NCBI RefSeq assembly: GCF_006491645.1
Contig: NZ_VDCZ01000009.1
Coordinates: 62,001-126,000 of the forward strand
Direction of reading: 5' to 3'
DNA length: 64,000 nucleotides
From: Flavobacterium profundi
GTDB taxonomy: Bacteria; Bacteroidota; Bacteroidia; Flavobacteriales; Flavobacteriaceae
Shown: positions 17,972 to 25,845 of the stretch, piece by piece
Numbering within the stretch: position 1 is the stretch's first letter
Layout of the letters: each line of letters opens with the position of its first letter
Program-made: the position numbers and the translations under genes
The notes under the pieces: generated by a model
Told to the model about the DNA's origin: nothing
Databases searched by the model: none
The model's input: the letters and a program-made list of their open reading frames with translations, nothing else

Positions 17972-19333
17972 TTAATTGTTATTCCAATCAATCTTTCTAG
18001 AAAAATACATTACGGCTCCTAAAATTAAGAATAATCCAATACTTCCTACTAATAAGGCATAGTTTTCTAATTGTATAATCACAAAAATAAAGCTATATAA
18101 AACGGTTAAGGATGCTGCGATAAATAAAGGAAATTTTTTCTCTTTTAAAACCGAAATAGAGTAGAGTAAAAGCATGATTATAACGGCACTAGCTGCTATA
18201 GTATACGCTATTGTAAAGCTGGAGTGTTCTGTTATTGATATTAATAGCGTATAAAACATAATTAAAGCTAAACCAATCATCGTATACTGAAAAATATGAA
18301 TGCTTTTTTTACTAATGGTTTGTATTAAAAAAAAGATTAAAAAGGTAAGTCCAATCACTAAGAAACCATATTTTGAAGCACGTTCGTTTTGTTGGTATTG
18401 ATCAACGGTTTCAATCAATTTAACGCCATAAGAATAATTGTTTAAATCTGGGATTTTCGTATCATATTGTTGTGAAAAAGGACGATTAATATGTAAAATC
18501 TTCCAATCGGCATGAAAGTTTTTGGAAGTAATTTGCTTTGTGGTATCATTGGCAGCAAAACTACCTATAAAACTCGGTGAATCCCAATTAGCGTTGATAC
18601 TTGTAGTAGTCGTTTTCCCAACAGGCACAAATTGAATGTTATCACTACCATTATATTTCATGTCAAAATTAAAAGCAATCATTTGATTGGGGACATATGT
18701 AAAAGTTTCGGTTTCCAATGTACCAAAGTAGTTGTCTTCATCGGGTTTCGATTCCAAGCTGAACTTCTTTTTATTTAGCGTAATTTTTAAATCACTTTTT
18801 ATGCTTTTCAAATTGGTGGTTTTTATTAAAACAGTTGCTTTATCCCAAAGCACATCTTCTGTTTTAATATTTAATTTATCAAGCGCTGCATTTTCAAAAT
18901 TTCCGTTGAACTGCATATTGGCTTTAAATACAATTGGATTATAAATTCCTCTTTTAATGTCATCTACTTTAGTAACTTCCGTTTTATTTTCTAAAGTGTT
19001 CGGAAAGAAATAAGCATATTGGATAGAGGCACTTTTTTGAATGATGGTTTCCCGACTTTTTTCATCAACAATAGCTGTTTCGGAATAGGTTTTGTATGGA
19101 ATTTTTAATATTGGTCCATAAAAATGAATGTTTTCACCCCAAGTTTCGGTCACTTCTTGCGTGACATCATTTTTACGTTCAGAGCGTTCTCTAATTAAGT
19201 TTTGTACTAAATTAAGAGGAATTAATAAAAAAAGGGTTAGCATACCTACCATAATCATTTTAGCTGTATTGCTTTGTAAAAAGGAAGGTTTTGGAGCGTT
19301 GCTAGGTTTGTGTAATTCGATTGGGTTTTCCAT
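17972..19333 (-). CDS. creD: CreD-family inner-membrane protein
   Basis: This 453-residue protein matches the CreD (cell envelope integrity, CreBC-regulated in enterobacteria) family. One membrane segment lies near residues 27-46 and is followed by VQNLIRERSERKNDVTQEV, the family signature. A large periplasmic domain (about 50-305) includes the conserved GENIHFYGPILKIPYK. Several membrane helices fill the C-terminal third. In enterobacteria CreD affects envelope integrity and beta-lactam and colicin tolerance. No CreBC two-component genes are present. Here the gene sits in an operon that seems to be controlled by the winged-helix regulator at 21223. Confidence 0.9.
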   Translation of the reverse strand: MENPIELHKPSNAPKPSFLQSNTAKMIMVGMLTLFLLIPLNLVQNLIRERSERKNDVTQEVTETWGENIHFYGPILKIPYKTYSETAIVDEKSRETIIQKSASIQYAYFFPNTLENKTEVTKVDDIKRGIYNPIVFKANMQFNGNFENAALDKLNIKTEDVLWDKATVLIKTTNLKSIKSDLKITLNKKKFSLESKPDEDNYFGTLETETFTYVPNQMIAFNFDMKYNGSDNIQFVPVGKTTTTSINANWDSPSFIGSFAANDTTKQITSKNFHADWKILHINRPFSQQYDTKIPDLNNYSYGVKLIETVDQYQQNERASKYGFLVIGLTFLIFFLIQTISKKSIHIFQYTMIGLALIMFYTLLISITEHSSFTIAYTIAASAVIIMLLLYSISVLKEKKFPLFIAASLTVLYSFIFVIIQLENYALLVGSIGLFLILGAVMYFSRKIDWNNN

Positions 19334-19353
19334 AAGATAAGATTTTAATTGTT

Positions 19354-19674
19354 TTAAAAATGAATATTGAAATTGATAGAAACTAAATACATATAGAACA
19401 AGGTAATAGGTATATTAAGTAGCATAAATAAAATATTTCCTAATTGAAATAAAATGCGTTGTCTGCAGATTGTGAGATTATAGATGAGTTTGAAGAATAC
19501 AATCGCATTTAAAAATAAAGCTGTAATTACATAGAGAAAGCCAATAAAAAAGATCACATCAACATTTGTTATTTTGTAAAGCAATAAGATTATAGTTCCA
19601 ATTATAAATGAAATTAGAGCGACTATTCTTGCTAGCTTACCATCTTTAACTGTTATTTCTAAAGTCTCTTCCAT
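19354..19674 (-). CDS. small membrane protein, tandem paralogue B
   Basis: This 106-residue protein starts at ATG 19674 (MEETLEITVKDG). The open frame extends 33 bases further, into the upstream gene, but spacing favours this start. It has three hydrophobic segments. It matches the product of the adjacent gene (19679-19981) in layout and in local sequence: NILFMLLNIPITLFYMYLV here against LILLSNIPIAFLYAYVVLN there. The two look like a tandem duplication. Function unknown. It lies 20 bases upstream of creD. Confidence 0.7.
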   Translation of the reverse strand: MEETLEITVKDGKLARIVALISFIIGTIILLLYKITNVDVIFFIGFLYVITALFLNAIVFFKLIYNLTICRQRILFQLGNILFMLLNIPITLFYMYLVSINFNIHF

Positions 19675-19678
19675 ACAT

Positions 19679-19981
19679 TTAAATGGTATTAAGTACGACA
19701 TAAGCATATAAGAATGCTATGGGAATATTAGATAACAAAATCAGAATTCTTATAGTAAGATCTTCTACATTCGTTTCTTTAGAGAACAGGTATACCAAAT
19801 AAAAAAAAGTAAGGGTATTAATTAGTATTGCTATTAATAAGTAGATATATCCAATAACCAGAATTGGAAAATAATTTGGGAAAATAAAATGTGTAACAAA
19901 TAGAATAGTTCCAAAACCAAATGAGACAATAGCTAATTGTGTCGAAAAAGGTAAATCTTTGAATTGATAATTAGTTTCCAT
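19679..19981 (-). CDS. small membrane protein, tandem paralogue A
   Basis: This 100-residue protein starts at ATG 19981 (METNYQFKDLPFS) inside the last codons of the DUF1361 gene, an 11-base overlap that suggests translational coupling. It has three hydrophobic segments and a short polar N-terminus. It is paralogous to the next gene, whose start is only 4 bases beyond this stop. No recognised domain. The open frame could begin earlier at 20077, but that would overlap the DUF1361 gene by more than 100 bases. Confidence 0.7.
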   Translation of the reverse strand: METNYQFKDLPFSTQLAIVSFGFGTILFVTHFIFPNYFPILVIGYIYLLIAILINTLTFFYLVYLFSKETNVEDLTIRILILLSNIPIAFLYAYVVLNTI

Positions 19982-20621
19982 AAAATTGATTTTTAATTTG
20001 ATAGGTGAGGTAAATAAAACTGCCATATAAAACTGAAAAAAGGACCGCTTCAGTTGATAGTAACGATTGAAAAGCATCTATTACCAATTGGAAAGGATGG
20101 GTTAAAATAGTCCAACTATTAAATCGAAGGAAACGACCTAAATAAATACCAAAACCACATAATATGCTGATTATAGGGATGCTAGTTTGAATGAACTTCG
20201 AACAATGAAATAGTAAGTAGTAATTTTTAAATTCTTGGATGGCCAATAAACCAAATAAAAAGCCTAAGCTCGCAAACGAAAACAACAAAATTAGATCGAA
20301 CCAAAATAATTCAGGATTGCCTTTTGGTAAATGAACAAAATCGGTTACTATGTAAAAGGAATTGGGTAAAAATAACAGCCAACAGACAAATAACAATAGT
20401 CTTATTTTTCCATTTTCGAAAAGTTGAATCTTTTGTTTTGCAACTTGTAAAAGTAAATAGGGAATGGCAGCTAAAAAGAGATTCCATACCAAGAAAAAAT
20501 AGAAAATAGATTGTGTTATTTTAACACGGAAAAGTAACAAAAGAGCACAATAAAAGCTCAAAATAAGTAAGACACTATTCGTTTTTTTGTTGGATAAATA
20601 CAGGTTGATTATCGCTTGCAT
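19971..20621 (-). CDS. DUF1361 family multi-pass membrane protein
   Basis: This 216-residue protein has six or seven hydrophobic segments and the DUF1361 signature LLFVCWLLFLPNSFYIVTDF followed by HLPKGNPELFWFD. The family has no established biochemical role. It begins 4 bases after the stop of the Coq4-like gene and overlaps the start of the following small membrane gene, so it is clearly part of the creD operon. Confidence 0.82.
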   Translation of the reverse strand: MQAIINLYLSNKKTNSVLLILSFYCALLLLFRVKITQSIFYFFLVWNLFLAAIPYLLLQVAKQKIQLFENGKIRLLLFVCWLLFLPNSFYIVTDFVHLPKGNPELFWFDLILLFSFASLGFLFGLLAIQEFKNYYLLFHCSKFIQTSIPIISILCGFGIYLGRFLRFNSWTILTHPFQLVIDAFQSLLSTEAVLFSVLYGSFIYLTYQIKNQFYGN

Positions 20622-20625
20622 AGTA

Positions 20626-21078
20626 TTAAATATTAAAGGTTTGTTGAATGTTTATGACAGGAATAGTTAGCATTTTATAAAAATCTAGATAATAGAATTG
20701 ATGTGCTTTTTTGCCTCTTTTGTAACTAGAATAAAAGCTTTTATAGGCTTTTGGATAAAATAAAATTCCTGTCAGTATTACAATAAAAACAAACGGACTT
20801 CTTTTTCCGTTTCCTAATAAATAGAATTGCAAATCCACTTCTTCTTTTACAGTAGTACCAATTTTTGTTAGTACATGAAACACATCATGTTCTTCCAAAC
20901 TATCTTGTACTTCATAATGATTGGTTTTTAAAAAAGTGCCCAATTCATATCCTAAACTATCCGCTTCAAAACATAAGAGTTGGTCCACATTTAAACCCCA
21001 AGGTTGCGTATTTTTAAAAAAATACTCGTAAGGAACTTTAATGGTTTTGTATAAAAATTCGATTATTTTATCTTTCAT
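20626..21078 (-). CDS. Coq4-like protein with a complete HDxxH-x11-E metal motif
   Basis: This 150-residue protein is not identifiable by length alone, but residues 64-80 read H64-D65-V-F-H68 followed, after exactly 11 residues, by E80. That is the HDxxHx11E zinc-binding motif that defines Coq4. The preceding LGTFLKTNHYEV also resembles the Coq4 family. In eukaryotes and some bacteria Coq4 takes part in ubiquinone synthesis. Flavobacteria use menaquinone, so a different substrate is likely. One hydrophobic segment lies near 93-108. It is the first gene of the creD operon, 107 bases downstream of a palindromic operator. Confidence 0.68.
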   Translation of the reverse strand: MKDKIIEFLYKTIKVPYEYFFKNTQPWGLNVDQLLCFEADSLGYELGTFLKTNHYEVQDSLEEHDVFHVLTKIGTTVKEEVDLQFYLLGNGKRSPFVFIVILTGILFYPKAYKSFYSSYKRGKKAHQFYYLDFYKMLTIPVINIQQTFNI

Positions 21079-21185
21079 CTGGTGAGATTTTATTTTTAGC
21101 GGTCACATATGTTATCCCTTTTTTTATTCGTGTGGGCATTTGTAATCTTATTATTTGTTGTGATTTCATAATAATAATTAAAAGT

Positions 21186-21202
21186 ACTTTGTATTTCAAA
21201 GT
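21186..21202 (-). promoter_or_regulatory. operator ACTTTG-N5-CAAAGT before the creD operon
   Basis: The 17-bp palindrome ACTTTGTATTTCAAAGT lies between the regulator gene and the Coq4-like gene. Read on the minus strand it overlaps TAACTTTG (21204-21197), an exact TAnnTTTG -7 element. A bound repressor would block the promoter. The same palindrome with the inverted spacer recurs at 22793-22809. Confidence 0.7.
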
Positions 21203-21222
21203 TAGTAGATAAAAAAATAGCT

Positions 21223-21519
21223 TTAACTTTTGGATATTAATTTTTCGAGTGCTTCAATATGTTCTTGGAACGCTTTTTTTCCCTCTTTGGTAGCAATGTA
21301 TTTGGTGTTTGGTTTTCTACCAATAAATTGTTTTTCAACCGTAATATAATTTTCACTTTCTAAAGCTTTGGCATGACTGGCTAAGTTACCATCGGTAACA
21401 CCTAGCAATTCTTTTAGAGTAGAAAAATCAGCATTTTCATTTACCATTAAAACCGACATGATTCCCAAACGAATTCGGTGATCAAAGGCTTTATTAATAT
21501 TTTGAATAATGTTTTTCAC
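21223..21519 (-). CDS. winged-helix transcriptional regulator
   Basis: This 98-residue protein starts at GTG 21519. It is a single winged-helix domain of the MarR/ArsR-like HTH_34 type: RIRLGIMSVLMVNENADFST, then TLKELLGVTDGNLASHAKAL as recognition helix, then a wing with FIGRKPNTKYIATKEGKKAF. It is the last gene of the 22784-21223 operon. Identical ACTTTG-N5-CAAAGT palindromes lie upstream of this operon and of the creD operon just downstream, so it probably represses both. No ligand domain is present. Confidence 0.88.
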   Translation of the reverse strand: MKNIIQNINKAFDHRIRLGIMSVLMVNENADFSTLKELLGVTDGNLASHAKALESENYITVEKQFIGRKPNTKYIATKEGKKAFQEHIEALEKLISKS

Positions 21520-21537
21520 AATAATTGATTTTTATTA

Positions 21538-22161
21538 CTATCCGATTGCAATTTTTGGACCTAAAAATTTTGGTTTCACCTTAAAAAGGAGATCTATAAA
21601 AACTTTTGTACGTGCTAAGTATTCTCTAACGTGTACTTTAAAACCATATCTTTTAGAGACATCTTTTGCATTGTATGCAATCACATTCATATTGTTTTTT
21701 GAAGCGATATATAACGCTCGTTCATTATGAAATTCTTGCGAAATTAGAGTAAAATTGGTTAATCCAAAAACTTCTTTTGCTCTAATTACAGAATCCAATG
21801 TTCTAAAACCAGCATAGTCTAAAACAATTTTATCTTCTGGTATCCCTTGCGCAATCAATTCATTTTTAAAATCGGTAGGTTCATCATAATCGAAACGGCT
21901 ATTATCACCGCTAACTAAAATATATTCAATTTTGCATTCTTTATATAAAGTTACAGCTGCTTCTATACGGTACTTAAAATAAAGATTCAAAGTTCCATTT
22001 TTTAAATATTTTCCGGTTCCTAAGACTACACCAACTTTATTATTTGGAAGTAAGTTTGCATCAGAAAATGTTTTGTTTTTAGCGCCATTTTTAATTTTTG
22101 TATGCGCAACAGAAATAAAAAATAGAATGAAGATGCTTATTGGAAATAAAAATTTTCGCAT
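21538..22161 (-). CDS. sanA: SanA/YdcF/ElyC family envelope protein
   Basis: This 207-residue protein has an N-terminal membrane anchor (residues about 4-20). The DUF218 fold shows VGVVLGTGKYLKNGTLNLYF, IEYILVSGDN, VLDYAGFRTLDSVIRAK and FTLISQEFHNERALYIA. In E. coli SanA affects vancomycin exclusion at high temperature, and related ElyC affects envelope synthesis. It is the middle gene of a three-gene operon (11 bases after the first gene, 18 before the regulator). The operon context supports an envelope role. Confidence 0.88.
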   Translation of the reverse strand: MRKFLFPISIFILFFISVAHTKIKNGAKNKTFSDANLLPNNKVGVVLGTGKYLKNGTLNLYFKYRIEAAVTLYKECKIEYILVSGDNSRFDYDEPTDFKNELIAQGIPEDKIVLDYAGFRTLDSVIRAKEVFGLTNFTLISQEFHNERALYIASKNNMNVIAYNAKDVSKRYGFKVHVREYLARTKVFIDLLFKVKPKFLGPKIAIG

Positions 22162-22172
22162 TTTATTTTGTA

Positions 22173-22784
22173 TTAGATGTTTCTATCATATTTATAATAC
22201 ATCATACTTCCATATAAAATATGACACAAACCAAATCCAATTACCCAAAAATACAAACCATAGCCTGAAAATTCAACGGCAATTAATCCTAAAATAATTT
22301 GAGTGATACCTAAATAACGTACATCTCTTAAAGTGTATTTACTGGCATTTAAACATGCCAAACCATAAAATAATAAGGTAACTGGGGCAATTAAACCATA
22401 ATGTTTGTTTTTTAGTAAAAGCAAAGCAAAAATCCCACCTGTGATTAAAGGAATTAAAAAATTAATTAAGACTCTTCTTGAAGTAGGATTCCAAATTTTT
22501 TCTCCTGCTTTTTTAGCTTTTTTAGCGGTTAACAAATAGGCAGTTCCTAATGAAAGTACAAGTACAATAAAAGCGGTTAAAAGAATTAGCTTAAAAGTCT
22601 TACTCTCCAAAGTGATATAACGCCCATAATGAGAATTGATTAAATAATTTACATATGCTGCACCAACTAGAGCATAGATTCCTGCTAAAATTCCAGATAA
22701 ACCACTTAAAGAAATGAATTGAGTGGATTTACTCATCATTTCTTTAATATCTTGTATGTCTTTTAAATATTTACTTGCTTCCAT
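22173..22784 (-). CDS. multi-pass membrane protein of unknown function
   Basis: This 203-residue protein has a polar N-terminal helix (about 1-20) and six hydrophobic segments spread over the rest. No domain is recognised. It is the first gene of the operon with sanA and the winged-helix regulator. Its ATG lies only 8 bases downstream of the palindromic operator at 22793-22809, so its expression is probably controlled by that site. Confidence 0.75.
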   Translation of the reverse strand: MEASKYLKDIQDIKEMMSKSTQFISLSGLSGILAGIYALVGAAYVNYLINSHYGRYITLESKTFKLILLTAFIVLVLSLGTAYLLTAKKAKKAGEKIWNPTSRRVLINFLIPLITGGIFALLLLKNKHYGLIAPVTLLFYGLACLNASKYTLRDVRYLGITQIILGLIAVEFSGYGLYFWVIGFGLCHILYGSMMYYKYDRNI

Positions 22785-22792
22785 TTTAAAGT

Positions 22793-22809
22793 ACTTTGAA
22801 ATACAAAGT
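22793..22809 (-). promoter_or_regulatory. operator ACTTTG-N5-CAAAGT before the sanA operon
   Basis: ACTTTGAAATACAAAGT is the reverse complement of the spacer orientation seen at 21186-21202. On the minus strand it overlaps TTACTTTG (22811-22804), one mismatch from TAnnTTTG. A -33 TTTG (plus-strand CAAA at 22832-22835) is spaced 20 bases upstream. This looks like an autoregulatory site. Confidence 0.72.
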
Positions 22810-22933
22810 AAATTAATATTTTTCTATTGACCAAATTTTTTTTTGTTAAATAATTCCCATTTCAAGAAGCAGTAACCGTAAAGTAAAATAATTGTAATAT
22901 TTTTATACTTTAATACATTTAATTCTTTCAGTA

Positions 22934-24310
22934 ATGCGATTTTCTTTTGTTTTAGTCTTAGGTCTTTGGACTACTTTTTCTTTGAATGCACAATCCAATG
23001 ATGAAAAAATGCTACGATCCATCTATGATGAAGCCTTAACCCATTCACAATGTTATGATTGGTTAGACTATTTATCGAATACGATAGGAGCAAGATTATC
23101 GGGCTCTTCTTCAGCAGAAAAAGCGGTTCAGTATACACAATCGGAACTGGAACAATTGGGCTTAGATCGTGTTTTTTTACAAGAAGTAATGGTCCCACAT
23201 TGGGTAAGAGGGGAAAAAGAAAAAGCCTATTTTGAAAACAATGGTAAAAAGGTAGAGGTTCCTATTTGTGCCCTAGGTAGTTCGGTTGCAACCCCTAAAA
23301 ACGGACTTAAAGCTCCTATAATTGAAGTAATGGGGATTGATGAAATGATTGCTTTAGGTGCTGAAAAAATTAAAGGAAAGATTGTCTTTTTTAATAGACC
23401 AATGACACCCATTCATATTCGCACCTTTGAAGCCTATGGTGGGTGTATTGACCAACGTTCTTCTGGAGCTCGTGAAGCAGCAAAATTAGGAGCTGTAGGC
23501 GTTATTGTACGATCGATGAACTTAAGATTAGATGATTTTCCACATACAGGGAATACAAATTATGGTGATTTGCCAAAAGAAAAGTATATACCAGCCGCAG
23601 CAATAAGTACGAATGGCGCTAATTTATTGAGCGATTCACTTAAAAGTAACCCAAACCTTGAATTTTTCTTTAAGCAATCCTGTGAAACTTTACCAGATGT
23701 AGTGTCTTATAATGTGGTGGGTGAAATAAAAGGTACAGAAAAACCAGATGAAATTATGGTGATAGGTGGCCATCTAGATTCTTGGGACTTAGGAGATGGT
23801 TCTCATGATGATGGAGCAGGAGTGGTTCAAAGTATGGAAATTCTTTCTATATTTAAAAGATTAGGTTATAAACCAAAGCACACGATTAGGGTGGTTTTAT
23901 TTATGAATGAAGAGAATGGTAATAGAGGTGGTAAAAAGTATGCAGCATTAGCAGAAAGTAATAAAGAAAACCACATTTTTGCATTAGAAAGTGTTGCTGG
24001 TGGTTTTTCACCTAGAGGCTTTTCATTTGAAGCTGATTCCGCCAATTTTTCAAAAATTAGTAATTGGAAAACCTTATTTGAGCCTTATTTAATCCACATT
24101 TTCGTGGAAGGTCACACTGGAGTTGATATCGGACCATTACAATCCAAACATATTGTTAAAGCAGGATTACAACCGGATTCCCAACGTTATTTTGATTATC
24201 ATCATGCTGCCAATGATACTTTTGATGCTGTTAATAAAAGAGAATTGGAACTTGGAGCGGCCACAATGGCTTCGTTAGTTTATTTGATGGATCAATATGG
24301 GATTAATTAA
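22934..24310 (+). CDS. secreted M28-family metallo-aminopeptidase with PA domain
   Basis: This 458-residue protein has a signal peptide ending near residue 19 (FSLNAQ). An inserted PA-like domain lies at about 120-260 (KGKIVFFNRPM, REAAKLGAVGVIVRS). The M28 zinc site begins with H280 and D282 in GGHLDSWDLG, continues with SHDDGAG, and has the Glu pair in VVLFMNEENGNRGGKKYA and a late His in DYHHAANDTFD. The enzyme would cleave N-terminal residues of peptides in the periplasm or outside. It is followed closely by two small genes. Confidence 0.92.
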   Translation: MRFSFVLVLGLWTTFSLNAQSNDEKMLRSIYDEALTHSQCYDWLDYLSNTIGARLSGSSSAEKAVQYTQSELEQLGLDRVFLQEVMVPHWVRGEKEKAYFENNGKKVEVPICALGSSVATPKNGLKAPIIEVMGIDEMIALGAEKIKGKIVFFNRPMTPIHIRTFEAYGGCIDQRSSGAREAAKLGAVGVIVRSMNLRLDDFPHTGNTNYGDLPKEKYIPAAAISTNGANLLSDSLKSNPNLEFFFKQSCETLPDVVSYNVVGEIKGTEKPDEIMVIGGHLDSWDLGDGSHDDGAGVVQSMEILSIFKRLGYKPKHTIRVVLFMNEENGNRGGKKYAALAESNKENHIFALESVAGGFSPRGFSFEADSANFSKISNWKTLFEPYLIHIFVEGHTGVDIGPLQSKHIVKAGLQPDSQRYFDYHHAANDTFDAVNKRELELGAATMASLVYLMDQYGIN

Positions 24311-24325
24311 TACTTACAATTGCAA

Positions 24326-24583
24326 ATGAAAGTTGTTTTTGGATATTTCATACAAATTATATCTATATTATTATTTTTATTATTAATATTAAATTTTATT
24401 GGAAACTTACTTTATAAGGAACACTATCAACAAGAGACCTCTTTTATAATAGTATATTACTTCGGATTTTTAGTTGGTTCATCACTTTATTATTGGTTAG
24501 TGTATAAATTATTTAAATTCGGAAAGAAGTTGATAAAAAGCACAATAACAAATAATGAAATAAGTGAAATTGGGAACGAATGA
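24326..24583 (+). CDS. small membrane protein
   Basis: This 85-residue protein starts at ATG 24326; an in-frame TTG lies two codons earlier. Two hydrophobic segments (about residues 5-25 and 39-60) are separated by a short polar loop, and the C-terminus is polar. No known domain. It begins 15 bases after the M28 peptidase gene and overlaps the DUF1801 gene by 4 bases (ATGA), so the three genes are probably co-transcribed. Confidence 0.65.
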   Translation: MKVVFGYFIQIISILLFLLLILNFIGNLLYKEHYQQETSFIIVYYFGFLVGSSLYYWLVYKLFKFGKKLIKSTITNNEISEIGNE

Positions 24584-24930
24584 AACCTGCAGAAGAATAT
24601 ATCTTTAGACAGCCAGAAATGTATCGTGAAATACTACTGCATATTATTACAGTGGTAGAACATGAATTGAGAGATACCGAATTACTTTTCAAATGGGGAA
24701 TTCCTTATTTTTATTATAAGAAAAAGCCTTTTTGTTATTTGGCACCCAATCACAAACGTAAATTTGTTGATGTTGGTTTTGCTAAAGGCTTTCAATTGCT
24801 TAAAAACCAAGAATCTTTGGTTGATGAAAAGAGGAATACAGTAAAATCTCTACGATATACTACTTTAGAGGGTATAGATAATAGTATTTTAAAATCGGTT
24901 ATAGAAGAAGCAAAAACATTATATATTTAA
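24580..24930 (+). CDS. DUF1801-family (YdhG-like) protein
   Basis: This 116-residue cytoplasmic protein belongs to the YdhG/DUF1801 fold. The signs are the helical N-terminus EEYIFRQPEMYREILLHI, the strand pair LLFKWGIPYFYYKKKPFCYL and the central VDVGFAKGFQL. The family has no firm function. It overlaps the preceding small membrane gene by ATGA. A bidirectional terminator follows. Another DUF1801-like gene lies at 63395-63823. Confidence 0.8.
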   Translation: MKPAEEYIFRQPEMYREILLHIITVVEHELRDTELLFKWGIPYFYYKKKPFCYLAPNHKRKFVDVGFAKGFQLLKNQESLVDEKRNTVKSLRYTTLEGIDNSILKSVIEEAKTLYI

Positions 24931-24934
24931 ATAA

Positions 24935-24962
24935 AAAAAGCACTTCTTGAAGTGCTTTTTTT
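24935..24962. terminator. bidirectional terminator
   Basis: AAAAAGCACTTC pairs with GAAGTGCTTTTT around a TT loop (24935-24960), with A- and T-runs on both sides. It serves the DUF1801 gene (plus) and the outer-membrane protein gene (minus). Confidence 0.88.
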
Positions 24963-24981
24963 ATTTGTATTAATTCAACAT

Positions 24982-25827
24982 TTAAATTCTAAAAATGCCT
25001 CCTACAGCAATAATACGTTGAAAGAACCAAAAATCTTGCGAAGCTTTATCAGCTGAATTGTTTGTCGTACGAATATCATTCATATTAATATAACCCCCTT
25101 TTACTTCAGCTTGAATGAAAAAGTGTTTGAAAAAGGTAAAGTTTAATCCTGCTTTTGCAGATAAACCATAACCTGCTAAATGAAATTCATCATATCTTTC
25201 TTTACCGAGTAAGGTGGTATTGGTTTTGGGAAGTAATACTCCTGCACCAAAACCTTCGGTTACATTAATTTGAAATTTGTCCGTATTGGGTAAACCAATA
25301 AATTTTGAAAGATCATCTACTCTTGATAATTCAGTATGTATGTAATTCAAACCATCTGTGTGTTCAAACAATAAGAAATCTTCTGTGAGAGTTAGTTGAT
25401 CGCTTGAAGGTAATTCTCCATAGTTTCCTGCATTGGGATAATAACCCGAATAATTTGATCTAACATTATTATACATGACATATTTCATATGATCAACTCC
25501 TATGGCGATTGAATAATGGTCACTTAAAAAATATCCAATCCTTAAATTGGTTTGTGGAATTGTCATTCTTCCCGGGTTTACATAATCAACATGCCAACCT
25601 TTAGGTTTATCATGTGCTGCTACATCATATAAGGTGAAATCGTAGTTCTCTCCTTGAAAATGAATATCAGATCTCGTAAAAGACTCTCTGTTTCCACCCC
25701 AAAAGATAAAGAATTTACCTTTGTTATGACTGGTGTATTTTTCAGGTGTTTCAACTGTTTCTTGCGAAAAGGTGTACTGTGAAAAAACACAAAAAGATAG
25801 TACAACCATTAGAAATGATTGTTTCAT
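24982..25827 (-). CDS. predicted outer-membrane beta-barrel protein
   Basis: This 281-residue protein has a signal peptide ending near residue 21 (YTFSQ). After it come alternating amphipathic strands typical of a small outer-membrane barrel: KGKFFIFWGGNRESFTRSDI, TNLRIGYFLSDHYSIAIGVD, GLNFTFFKHFFIQAEVKGGY and a closing strand FFQRIIAVGGIFRI. I do not recognise a specific family. It lies 18 bases downstream of kdsA and may share its transcript. Confidence 0.72.
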   Translation of the reverse strand: MKQSFLMVVLSFCVFSQYTFSQETVETPEKYTSHNKGKFFIFWGGNRESFTRSDIHFQGENYDFTLYDVAAHDKPKGWHVDYVNPGRMTIPQTNLRIGYFLSDHYSIAIGVDHMKYVMYNNVRSNYSGYYPNAGNYGELPSSDQLTLTEDFLLFEHTDGLNYIHTELSRVDDLSKFIGLPNTDKFQINVTEGFGAGVLLPKTNTTLLGKERYDEFHLAGYGLSAKAGLNFTFFKHFFIQAEVKGGYINMNDIRTTNNSADKASQDFWFFQRIIAVGGIFRI

Positions 25828-25845
25828 TGGGTTAATTTAAGTAAT

